Positions 1-8,098 of a stretch of 64,000 nucleotides of DNA are shown here, one piece after another. The notes beneath the pieces were generated by a model. That model saw nothing but the letters and a program-made list of their open reading frames with translations. It did not search any database and was not told where the DNA came from. Numbering within the stretch: the stretch's first letter is position 1; each line of letters begins with the position of its first letter. Both the position numbers and the translations under genes were made by a program. The DNA comes from Leptogranulimonas caecicola (GTDB lineage: Bacteria; Actinomycetota; Coriobacteriia; Coriobacteriales; Atopobiaceae): positions 1,858,001 through 1,922,000 of the forward strand of contig NZ_AP025285.1 of NCBI RefSeq assembly GCF_023168405.1, given 5' to 3'.

Positions 1-1
1 T

Positions 2-244
2 CGTGCCTCCATCTCCGATGCCTTGAAGCGCATTGGCGAGAGCGACCAGATCCCCTCGGTGGAGGTGGTCATCGAGCGCGGCCGCATCCGCGAGACCCTC
101 AAGGACAAGATGCTCGACGCCATCGAGCCCGACATGGTGGTCTGCGGCGCAAGAGGCCTCTCTTCCATCAAGTACGCCCTTTTGGGCTCCATCTCCACCT
201 TCCTGCTGCGCAATTGCGACTGCGACATCCTGGTGGTCAAGTAA
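2..244 (+). CDS. Universal stress protein, UspA family (C-terminal part; 5' end outside window)
   Basis: The frame is open from the first bases of the window, so the gene begins upstream; about 80 residues remain. The C-terminus carries the UspA nucleotide-binding signature: a Gly-Ala-Arg-Gly turn, then 'KYALLGSIS', and a closing beta strand 'CDILVVK'. This matches the G-x2-G-x9-G-[ST] pattern of ATP-binding UspA proteins. These are soluble cytoplasmic proteins linked to stress survival; the exact role cannot be read from the fragment. A rho-independent terminator follows about 55 nt after the stop. Confidence 0.85.
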   Translation, partial: RASISDALKRIGESDQIPSVEVVIERGRIRETLKDKMLDAIEPDMVVCGARGLSSIKYALLGSISTFLLRNCDCDILVVK

Positions 245-298
245 GGCCGCGAGCGCTCCCTTGCAGATGACCTTTCATTGGTATACAAGTGACTCTCA

Positions 299-338
299 GC
301 CCGGCTTCCGATTCCTGTAAACGGAGGCCGGGCTTTTT
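299..338 (+). terminator. Rho-independent terminator after the UspA gene
   Basis: The 12-nt arms GCCCGGCTTCCG (299-310) and CGGAGGCCGGGC (322-333) pair with a single mismatch and are followed by TTTTT. Confidence 0.85.
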
Positions 339-658
339 GGCAACGTGGGCCTTTATCGGTATTCTACGCTGCGTTTTTATGGACAATGGTTGCATTTAAA
401 TATGTCTATGCGCTCGTTCAAGCTCTGTGGGCTGTTCATGGACAGCCCGAATCGCGTTTATCGTGACTAACACGATGCTTGTTGGGGAATGCTGTTGGGT
501 TTCTGACGCAACGGCAGGCTGCCCGCGATGGCGCCCTTCTTTAGCGCGACGTCAGGCGATAGGTTCGCTGGCGTGCCTTTCATTGGCACTCTTGGTGGTT
601 TGCCAGGGGTCTTGCGCTCTGCCCTTCAAGCATGAAGACAGACAGAACGGGAGTTTGG
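339..658. other. Intergenic region upstream of the secreted hydrolase
   Basis: No convincing gene. An AT-richer patch around 385-410 (ATTTAAATATGTC) is the likeliest place for a promoter of the downstream gene, but no clean -35/-10 pair can be defended. Confidence 0.4.
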
Positions 659-1715
659 ATGAACGCACTGACCCTTCGTATGCGCGCCGCCATTGTGGTG
701 CTGTGCGCCGCGCTTGCCCTGATGGCAATGCCGGTGCCCGCCTTGGCAGACGGTGGCGAGCAGGAAGGCGACTTGTCGGAGCTCCAGATCAAGATCGAAG
801 AGTCTGGGAAAGCTTACGACGAGGCTTGTGCCAAGGTAGAGAGCCTTAATGAAGAGGCTGCTCAAAATCAAGCCCGCATTGACGAGGTTTCTACACAGCT
901 TCCGGCCCAGCGCCAAAAGGCCTCGGCCGCCATCGCCGCCAGTTACAAAATGAGCCAAAACCAGCCAGGCCTTATGGGCCTCATCCTCTCATCGGAGAAC
1001 TTCGATGACTTTTTGGCCACCATCACCTATCTCAACGCCGTTCAGGGCCATAACCTTGACCAGGTGGACCGCCTGAACGACCTCCAGGACGAGCTGGAAT
1101 CCAACCAGGCAGAGCTGGCCCAGCGCCAGGCGGAGGCCGAGGCCCAGAAACAGGCAGCCCAAACCGCTCTGGACGAGGCCAAGGCCGCCCGCGAAGAGGC
1201 CCAGCGCCAGGCGGAGGAGCAGGCTGCCCGCGAAGCCGCCGAGGCTGCCGCCGCCCTCCAAGCCGAAGCTGACGCCCAAGCCGCTGCACAGGCCGCGCCC
1301 GTCTCCCAAGCTGCCGTACCCTCTGCTCCTTCCTCGGTGGATTGGAGCAGCGACAAGAGCTCCTTTGTGGCCCAGTGGGCCCCCCGCATCGACGCCTATC
1401 TGGCTGGCTCCCCCCCTGGCGGGCCAAGGCACCACCTTTGCCTCCGCCGCCTGGGACTACGGCGTGGATCCCCGCTGGTCCCCCGCCATCTCCAACACCG
1501 AGAGTTCCAAGGGCGCCGTGTGCTTCCGCCCCTACAATGCCTGGGGCTGGGGCAACGCCAGCTGGTCCAGCTGGGAGGAGGCCATTCCCGCCCACGTGGC
1601 CGGCTTGGCCCGCGGCTACGGCTACACCATCTCCTGGGAGGCCGCCAAGAAGTATTGCCCGCCCAACGCCGCCCACTGGTACAGCGCCACCCTGGCCGAG
1701 ATGAACTCCATCTAG
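659..1715 (+). pseudogene. Secreted PcsB/CwlO-like coiled-coil protein with lysozyme-like C-terminal domain, frameshifted
   Basis: The start at 659 is preferred because GGGAG lies 7 nt upstream; an in-frame ATG at 632 has no good ribosome binding site. Residues 1-30 are a signal peptide ending near 'PALA'. A long charged coiled coil follows (residues ~35-200), with the PcsB/RipA-like segment 'ASYKMSQNQPGLMGLILSS', and then an Ala/Gln-rich linker. The frame breaks at a run of seven C (1410-1416). Removing one C joins 'AYLAGSP' to 'LAGQGTTFASAAWDYGVD', which runs to the stop at 1715. The C-terminal ~100 residues look like a transglycosylase/goose-lysozyme fold, with a candidate catalytic Glu in 'AISNTESSKG'. 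The intact product would be an exported peptidoglycan hydrolase of about 350 residues. The break may be a real mutation, a phase-variable tract or a sequencing error. Confidence 0.75.
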
Positions 1716-1823
1716 CCCGCGCGCCCTTTGGGCTGCACCTGCAGCCCACACCCGGCGCAGCCTGCGTCTCGCAGCCACCTGCGACTCATGCCTCCCGTAC
1801 ATCCCAAGCTACCTGCAGCTTTC

Positions 1824-1860
1824 AAGCAGCCCCTCCCCGTGCGGAGGGGCTGCTTTCTTT
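1824..1860 (+). terminator. Rho-independent terminator after the hydrolase gene
   Basis: A perfect 13-nt stem (AAGCAGCCCCTCC with GGAGGGGCTGCTT) and a 6-nt loop are followed by a T-rich tail. It ends the transcript of the frameshifted hydrolase. Confidence 0.9.
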
Positions 1861-1914
1861 TGGCGCTGAAGCTACGGGGCTAGATGGGCTTGCTGGTTGG
1901 GCTGCCAGGCTAGT

Positions 1915-2135
1915 TATAGTTCGAAGTTTGTCGATACACATTGGTAGGGACGGCGGGGTTTCTCGGCAGCTGACAGGAAAGCTCTCTAGGAAGTGGCAAT
2001 CTTGGCATAAGAAGCTTTTAGGGTAGGGATTCTGATGAAATCCCTACCCTATCGCGATTCTATGCCAACTTTTCCATGTCCTAGTTGCGTCTTGTGCCAA
2101 CAGGCCCGTGCTCCCGTCTCGTGCCAATAGGGGCT
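1915..2135. repeat. Composite intergenic repeat, locus A: TTTCTCGGCA element plus TTGGCAYRA boxes
   Basis: Positions 1915-1970 share a ~55-bp block with 44625-44680: a TTCGA-TTTGTCGATAC segment, then a G-rich stretch ending in GGGTTTCTCGGCA. Four TTGGCA boxes follow: TTGGCATAAGAAG (2002-2014, plus strand), TTGGCATAGAATC (2068-2056, minus), TTGGCACAAGACG (2100-2088, minus) and TTGGCACGAGACG (2127-2115, minus). Between the first two lies a perfect 13-bp inverted repeat (2019-2031 with 2039-2051, arms TAGGGTAGGGATT). No coding potential is apparent. The function is unknown. Confidence 0.7.
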
Positions 2136-2219
2136 ACTGCCCGCCGCCTGTCGCCCACTGCAAACTGCCCGCCGCCTGTCGCGCGCTGCAAACTGCCCGC
2201 CGCCTGTCGCCCGCTGAGA
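2136..2219. repeat. 28-bp tandem repeat, three copies
   Basis: The core CTGCCCGCCGCCTGTCGC recurs with the repeat unit beginning at 2136, 2164 and 2192, an exact 28-bp period with only a few substitutions. It lies between the hydrolase and the EamA gene and is not convincingly coding. Confidence 0.85.
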
Positions 2220-2485
2220 GCCGCGCCGCACGCTGCAAGCCAAAGGGCGCCGCATGCTGCCGAGAAACCCTCCCGCCAGGGGCGGGCCCTCCATTCAAAT
2301 CCCAACGCCTACAAGGCTCCGACATATCCTCCAGAATGTCCCACAAATAGAGGGACTCCCTGCTAGAATCGGTAAGGCGCGCCAGTGGGCCGGTCAGAAG
2401 CCCCTACGGCGTATACAGGCGCAGGCGTTTGGTATACACCCAAGGCGCAAGATCTTTGCAGTTGCAGAGCAGGAAGGGACATAGA

Positions 2486-3469
2486 GTGTCACAGGAGCCA
2501 CAGAGCGAAGAGGTCCAAGAGGAAGACGGGGTCGCCGCCAAGGTGGTTCCCGGACAGCAACTTCAAGAATCCGGCCCCGGCGCCGCTCCTGCCAAAAAGC
2601 TCACCATCTTAGGCGTTGCATGCACACTCATAGGCGGCATACTCTGGGGTTTCTCAGGCACCTGCTCAAAAATCCTTATGGACACCTGGGGCATCGGCTC
2701 CCTGTGGCTGGTGGCAGTCCGCCAGCTGTTCGCCGGATCGGCGCTGCTCGTCATGGGCGTCTGGGCCCACAGAGACGTCCTCGCACGCCTCGCCTCTTCC
2801 CGCCGAGACATGCTGCAACTGGTGCTTGCCGCCTTTGCAGGCATGATGCTCAATTCGGCGGCTTACCTCAACTGCGTGCAGATTACCGACTCCGGCACCG
2901 CTACCGTGCTCCAAAGCCTCTCCATCGCCATGGTGCTCGTCTACCTGTGCCTGCGCACTCGCACCGCCCCCAGCAAACGCGAGGTTGTCGGCCTGCTGTT
3001 GGCCCTCCTAGGCGTGTACCTCATCTGCACCCACGGAGATCTGGGCGCTCTGCGCATCTCGCCCTCCGGCCTGTTTTGGGGCTTCTTCTGCGCCTTGGGC
3101 GCAGCTCTGATGAGCGTTGTTTCTCGGCGCCTCTTGGTGACCTATGGCTCCACCGCCATCACCGGGCTCATGATGCTCGTAGTGGGAACAGTGCTGCTCT
3201 TTGTGGTGCAGCCCTTCTCCCACATGCCCGCGCTGGATGCCGCCGGTTGGGGGCTTTTGGCCTTTACCGTGGTCTTTGGCACCGTGGCGGCCTATGGCCT
3301 TTACTTTCAAGGCGTCAAGATCCTGGGCGCCTACAAAGCGGGATTGCTGGGCACCATCGAGCCGGTGACGGCGACGGTGGCCTCGGTGTTGCTCACGGGC
3401 ACCTCCTTTGTGGCCCCTGAGCTCGCAGGCTTTGCCGCCATCATCCTCATGGTCTTCCTCACCAGCTAA
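2486..3469 (+). CDS. EamA/DMT-family transporter
   Basis: An integral membrane protein of about 327 residues. The GTG at 2486 is chosen because AGGAAGGG lies 7 nt upstream; the in-frame ATG at 2429 has no such site. The first ~40 residues are a polar tail. About ten hydrophobic segments follow, arranged as two EamA repeats; the first repeat opens with 'GGILWGFSGTCSKILM' and the second with 'GLFWGFFCALGAALMSVVSRRLL'. The second repeat ends with the family-typical 'TIEPVTATVASVLLTG'. DMT transporters export or import small metabolites, and the substrate cannot be predicted here. A near-perfect copy of the dispersed motif (TGCCGAGAGACCC) starts 1 nt after the stop codon. Confidence 0.9.
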   Translation: MSQEPQSEEVQEEDGVAAKVVPGQQLQESGPGAAPAKKLTILGVACTLIGGILWGFSGTCSKILMDTWGIGSLWLVAVRQLFAGSALLVMGVWAHRDVLARLASSRRDMLQLVLAAFAGMMLNSAAYLNCVQITDSGTATVLQSLSIAMVLVYLCLRTRTAPSKREVVGLLLALLGVYLICTHGDLGALRISPSGLFWGFFCALGAALMSVVSRRLLVTYGSTAITGLMMLVVGTVLLFVVQPFSHMPALDAAGWGLLAFTVVFGTVAAYGLYFQGVKILGAYKAGLLGTIEPVTATVASVLLTGTSFVAPELAGFAAIILMVFLTS

Positions 3470-3608
3470 CTGCCGAGAGACCCTTGAGCATCCCTGCCTG
3501 AAATCTCACCATCCTCGTATCTTCCCCACGCAAAATTGGGGAAGCCTATCATCTATGGAAGACAAACCCAACCGGCAGCCCTTGTCCAAAGGCTCCCAAG
3601 GAGGCTCT

Positions 3609-6542
3609 ATGACTCAGTCCGCACCCGTGTGCCCTAACCTCAAGCCCGGAGATGTCATCGGCGACTTCACGCTGGTCTCGCGCGAGCCCGTGTCAGAGAT
3701 CGACGGCGAGGCCCTGGTCTTTAGCCATTCCCCCTCGGGAGCTGGTCTTTTGTGGCTCGCCAACAGCGACAACAACCGCGCCTTCTCCATCGCCTTCAAG
3801 ACGCCGCCCACCAACGACACCGGCGTCTTCCATATCTTGGAGCACTCGGTGCTGGACGGCTCCGACAAGTACCCGGTCAAAGAGCCCTTCGTGAACCTGC
3901 TCAAGAGCTCTATGCAAACCTTCTTGAACGCCATGACCTTCCCAGACAAGACCATGTATCCGGTGGCCTCCACCAACGTGGCAGACCTTGAGAACCTCAT
4001 GGACGTCTACCTGGACGCCGTGTTTCATCCAGCGCTCTATCGCAAGCCTCATATCTTTGAGCAGGAGGGTTGGCACTACGAGCTGGAGAGCCCCGACGCG
4101 CCGCTCACCTACAACGGCGTGGTGTTCAACGAGATGAAGGGCGCCCTCTCAGACCCCGACGACGTGCTCTTCATGCACCTCAAGCGCCAGCTGTTCCCCG
4201 ACACCTGCTACGCCTTCGAGTCTGGCGGCAACCCCGTCGCAATCCCCGAGCTCACCTACGAGGAGTTCTGCGACACCCACGCCCGCCACTACCAGCTGGC
4301 CAACTCCCATACCGTGCTCTACGGCGACCTGGACATCGAGCGGGAGCTGGCGTTTTTGGGGGAGCGTTTCTCGGCAGTGAGCCATGAGAGCGTGGGAGCC
4401 CCCAACGCGCTGGAGTTCCAGGAGGCAGTGAGCCCGGATCCTGTGGAAGTGCCGCTGTCTACCTCGGCAGAAAATCGCTGCGTAGGCGTGGGCTACGTGC
4501 TGGGGACCTCCAAAGACCGCGAGCGCGTCCTGGCGGCAGACGTGCTTATCGACGCCCTCATGGGCTCCAACGAGGCGCCGCTCAAGCGCGCCATCCTGGA
4601 TGCTGGGCTGGGCGACGACGTCTTCGCCTACCTCATCGACGGCGTGGCGCAACCCATGGTGATCTTCGAGCTCAAGGGCGCAAAGCCAAAAGTAGCCGGC
4701 CAGTTCAAGGAGCTTTTGGAGTCCACCTGCAAAGGCATCGCGGAGGCCGGCGTGCCCGCCGACCGCCTGGAGGCCTCCTTGGCCCAAGCCGAGTTCAACC
4801 TGCGCGAGGCCGACTTTGGCTATCCCGACGGCGTGGGCCTGGCCATCTGTTCCATGAACAGCTGGCTCTACGACGAGGGCGACCCGCTGTCCTTCGTGCG
4901 CTACGAGGCCGCCTGCGAGGACCTGGAAAACTCGCTGGGCCTGGGGGTCTTTGACAAGCTGCTGCGCGAGCTGGTGGTAGACAACCCCCATCAGGCCCTG
5001 GTGACTGTAGAGCCTCAAGAAGAGACCGCCGCAGCTCAAGAGGCGCAGCGGCTCGCCCAGCTCAAGGAGACCCTGAGCCATGAGGAGCTGGAGAAGATCT
5101 CCTGCGACATGGCCGAGCTCAAGGCCGAGCAGGCCCGTCCTGACAACCCCGAAGACGTCGCCCGCCTGCCCCACCTCTCCATCGCAGACATCGCCGCGGC
5201 CCCTGCTCTCCCCCTTGCCGAGAAGGTCGAAGCCCCCTACCCCTGCTATTCCTACGACCTCGAGACCCACCACATCGACTATAGCTACCTCTACTTTGAT
5301 CTGGAGCGGGTAGGCTGGGGCGAGCTGCCCTACGTCACCGTGCTCTGCTCGTTGCTGGGCAAGCTGGACACCCGCCAGCACACCGCTGCCGAGCTGGACA
5401 CCCTCCTAGAAAGCCAGTTGGGCTCCTTCTCCACCTTCGTGGAGGTCTACGGCGACGCCCGCACGCCCCTTAAAGTAGCCAAGCCCAAGCTGGTGGTAGG
5501 GGCCGCCTCCCTCTCAGAAAAGGTATCCTATCTGGCTACCCTGCCCTGCGAGGTGTGCTGCGAGACCATCTTTGGCGATACCGAGAAGATCCGCGCCATC
5601 CTGGTACAACAGCGCATTGCCATGGAACAGTCTTATGTCAATGCGGGCCACGCCGCCGCCCTGGCCCGTTGCGGCAGCTACTTCTCTTGCGCCTCCAAGG
5701 CCACCGAGGCCCTGCGCGGCATCGACTACTACAAGTTCTTGGTGTCGCTCCTGGACAACTTCGACCGGCGCGCCAGCTCGCTCTGCGAGATCCTGCGCAA
5801 CCTCCAGGGCCGCATCTTCAAGGGAGACGGCCTGGAGTGCTCCTTTGCCGGCGCCCCCGGCGACCTGGAGCGCTACTGGGAGGCCGCAGGCGATCTGGGC
5901 CTGGCAAACGACGGCCACCCCACCGCGCCTCAGCTCCAGGTGCCCGAGCCCACCGTCGCCCGCGAGGGCTTCACCGTGCCTGCCAACGTGTGCTTCGTGG
6001 CGCAGATGGCTGCAGGCAGCCTTATGCCTAACAACCAACATACGAGCTACAACGGAGCTTGGATCGTCGCGTCCAAGGCCCTCAATTATGGGTACCTCTG
6101 GAATGAGGTGCGCGTGCTTGGCGGCGCCTACGGCTCCGGCTTCAACTGCGCTCCCTCATCGCTTTTGGGGTTCTACTCCTATCGCGACCCTGCGGTAGAC
6201 CCCACTCTGGCCGCCTATGCCAAGGCAGGCCAATGGCTCGCTTCTTGGGATCCCACCCAAGAAGACCTCGAGGGTTTCATCGTGTCCTCGGTGGCAGGCC
6301 TCGACGCACCCCAAAAGCCCCGTACCGCCATGCGCCAGTGCGACAGCCTGCGCTTCTCCCACCGCCCCGCCAACTGGCGCCATCAGGTGCGAGACGAAGT
6401 GCTCGCCGCTTCCATCGACACCGTACGCAGCCTTGCCAGCTCCCTGTCTGGCGTCCCTGAGTGCGGCGGCGTCTGCGTTATTGGCGGTCGCGACCAACTC
6501 GACGCATCCCAGGCCGGAATCGAGGTGCAGCCCCTCGTCTAG
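3609..6542 (+). CDS. M16C (presequence protease/PreP-like) zinc metallopeptidase
   Basis: A protein of about 977 residues, the usual size for the PreP/Cym1 group. The ATG at 3609 is preferred over upstream in-frame starts because AAGGAGG lies just before it. The inverted zinc motif HxxEH is 'HILEH' at residues 75-79, and the third ligand is the Glu of 'NEMKG' near residue 175. Two M16 halves are linked by a charged helical region (~residues 460-540). The C-terminal half keeps the substrate-clamping 'GGAYGSGF' segment typical of M16C. The likely role is degradation of peptides inside the cell, since there is no signal peptide. It is followed after 20 nt by the 2-hydroxyacyl-CoA dehydratase gene and so is probably co-transcribed with it. 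Confidence 0.92.
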   Translation: MTQSAPVCPNLKPGDVIGDFTLVSREPVSEIDGEALVFSHSPSGAGLLWLANSDNNRAFSIAFKTPPTNDTGVFHILEHSVLDGSDKYPVKEPFVNLLKSSMQTFLNAMTFPDKTMYPVASTNVADLENLMDVYLDAVFHPALYRKPHIFEQEGWHYELESPDAPLTYNGVVFNEMKGALSDPDDVLFMHLKRQLFPDTCYAFESGGNPVAIPELTYEEFCDTHARHYQLANSHTVLYGDLDIERELAFLGERFSAVSHESVGAPNALEFQEAVSPDPVEVPLSTSAENRCVGVGYVLGTSKDRERVLAADVLIDALMGSNEAPLKRAILDAGLGDDVFAYLIDGVAQPMVIFELKGAKPKVAGQFKELLESTCKGIAEAGVPADRLEASLAQAEFNLREADFGYPDGVGLAICSMNSWLYDEGDPLSFVRYEAACEDLENSLGLGVFDKLLRELVVDNPHQALVTVEPQEETAAAQEAQRLAQLKETLSHEELEKISCDMAELKAEQARPDNPEDVARLPHLSIADIAAAPALPLAEKVEAPYPCYSYDLETHHIDYSYLYFDLERVGWGELPYVTVLCSLLGKLDTRQHTAAELDTLLESQLGSFSTFVEVYGDARTPLKVAKPKLVVGAASLSEKVSYLATLPCEVCCETIFGDTEKIRAILVQQRIAMEQSYVNAGHAAALARCGSYFSCASKATEALRGIDYYKFLVSLLDNFDRRASSLCEILRNLQGRIFKGDGLECSFAGAPGDLERYWEAAGDLGLANDGHPTAPQLQVPEPTVAREGFTVPANVCFVAQMAAGSLMPNNQHTSYNGAWIVASKALNYGYLWNEVRVLGGAYGSGFNCAPSSLLGFYSYRDPAVDPTLAAYAKAGQWLASWDPTQEDLEGFIVSSVAGLDAPQKPRTAMRQCDSLRFSHRPANWRHQVRDEVLAASIDTVRSLASSLSGVPECGGVCVIGGRDQLDASQAGIEVQPLV

Positions 6543-6562
6543 CCTCAGCTAGGAGGGGCTTC

Positions 6563-7954
6563 ATGACCCAGATGACCAAATCGGACGACCAAAAGCTTGG
6601 CATCAAGATCTTGGATGCCTGGGCTTCCGCCATCGACGGCGTCATGGACGACCGCCCCGACATCACCGGCTTTTGGCTGCTCAAGGCCTTCCAAGTCAAA
6701 CGTGCCCAATGCCGCTTTCTGCCTGACCGCTGGGCCCACCCCAGCGGTCAGCAGGCGGCCCTTTTGGCGCTGGAGTCTGTGACGGGCGCCCTCGAGCACC
6801 CCCAAGACATCGTGCTCACCTCCATCTTCATGCCCAATGAGATCTTTCAGTCGCTGGGGCTCTATCCCCTTATCGCCGAGGCCGCAGCCAACTTTGTGAC
6901 CGGAGCCCACGCCGAGCCTTCCTTTATTGAGAGTGCCGAGAAACACGGCGTCCCTGAGACCTACTGCTCCTTTCACAAGGTGCTTCTGGGAGGAGCATTC
7001 GCAGAGGTGTTCCCCTCTATCCCCTTTATCGCCAACTGCTCGGTGGCCTGCGACGCCAACAACCTCTCCTTCAAGCTGCTGGCTGCCCACTACGGTGCCC
7101 CTCAACGCTATATCGATGTGCCGGATTCTTATACAGAGGAGAACTGCCGCTACGTGGCAGAGCAGCTGGAAAGCCTGGCTCACGCCTTGGAAGAGGCTTA
7201 TGGGCGCACGTTGGACCTGGAAGATCTTAAAGAGCGCGTAGCCCGCTCCCAGCGCACGTTAGACAAACTGGCAGCCACCCTCCCCTTGCGCCGCAACCGC
7301 TTTGTGAAGAACAACATGGGCCTAGAGATGCAGCATGCCCTGGTGTTCCATACGCTGTTGGGCGACCCCAAAGCCGAGCAGCTGGCAACCCAGATGCTCG
7401 AGGACTACGCGGACGCCCCAGAGTTCCATGGAGTCAACCTGGTATGGAGCGCCACGGCCCCGTTCTTCTCGGTACCTTTGCAAAAGCTTGTGGATGTCAA
7501 TCCAGAGCAGCAGATCATCGCATCAGACATGTGCTTTGACCAGGTCACCTTTGACGGCTGGCATCACGACGGCGCGCATGAGCCCTTCTTGGCCATGGCC
7601 GAGCGCCTCATTCGCAACTCCTACAACGGCGGAGGCCAGCATCGGGCAGACAGAATGGCAGAGCTCTGCGAGATGACCAAGGCCGACGGCGCCGTGGTCT
7701 TTTGCCACTGGGGCTGCAAGGAGACCATGGGCTGCGCCCAGCTGGTCAAGTCCACGCTAGAGCGGGCAGACTTCCCCTGTATCACGCTAGACGGCGACGG
7801 CTGCAACCGCGCCAACTTCCCCGGCGGCCAAGCCGCCACACGGCTGGGCGCCTTTTTGGAGATGCTCCACGCTCGCAAAGACCAGCGGTCAGCGGCGCAC
7901 CCGCAACCTGCAGCCTCCCCGCGCGACGAGAGCGACGAGCAGACCGTGGCATAA
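6563..7954 (+). CDS. 2-hydroxyacyl-CoA dehydratase subunit (HgdB/FldB-like)
   Basis: A protein of about 463 residues, started at 6563 by AGGAGGGG. It belongs to the HgdA/HgdB dehydratase family, whose subunits bind a [4Fe-4S] cluster and dehydrate (R)-2-hydroxyacyl-CoA by a ketyl-radical mechanism. Diagnostic features are an internal 'IANCSVACDANNLSFKLLA' segment, 'FCHWGCKETMGCAQLVK' near residue 380, and the C-terminal 'DGDGCNRANFPGGQAATRLGAFLEML', which matches the family end D-G-D-x-x-R...GQ-x-x-T-R-x-x-A-F. It lies between the M16C peptidase and the activase fusion. Its substrate is unknown; reductive fermentation of amino-acid-derived 2-hydroxyacids is the obvious candidate. The enzyme is expected to be oxygen-sensitive. 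Confidence 0.85.
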   Translation: MTQMTKSDDQKLGIKILDAWASAIDGVMDDRPDITGFWLLKAFQVKRAQCRFLPDRWAHPSGQQAALLALESVTGALEHPQDIVLTSIFMPNEIFQSLGLYPLIAEAAANFVTGAHAEPSFIESAEKHGVPETYCSFHKVLLGGAFAEVFPSIPFIANCSVACDANNLSFKLLAAHYGAPQRYIDVPDSYTEENCRYVAEQLESLAHALEEAYGRTLDLEDLKERVARSQRTLDKLAATLPLRRNRFVKNNMGLEMQHALVFHTLLGDPKAEQLATQMLEDYADAPEFHGVNLVWSATAPFFSVPLQKLVDVNPEQQIIASDMCFDQVTFDGWHHDGAHEPFLAMAERLIRNSYNGGGQHRADRMAELCEMTKADGAVVFCHWGCKETMGCAQLVKSTLERADFPCITLDGDGCNRANFPGGQAATRLGAFLEMLHARKDQRSAAHPQPAASPRDESDEQTVA

Positions 7955-8098
7955 CAGATCCCGTGGCCCCAGGCCTCTTGGGCACCCTGGGTTTACAATG
8001 CCTAGAGCTCGCTCTATTCAGAGACGCGCCATCCCCATGCGCCTGAACCTTTTGGCAGCCGCTTCACTCTAGAAACCCCCAATCCATAGGAGCGTCGG

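Noticed and set aside
2002-2127. TTGGCAC boxes as sigma-54 promoters
   Set aside because: The GG and GC dinucleotides do not have the fixed -24/-12 spacing in any of the boxes, several boxes point away from genes, and no sigma-54 activator is in the window.
7960-8000. CCCAGG/CCTGGG hairpin as a terminator between the dehydratase genes
   Set aside because: Only a 6-bp stem with a short T tail; the two genes are more likely co-expressed, so it was not listed.
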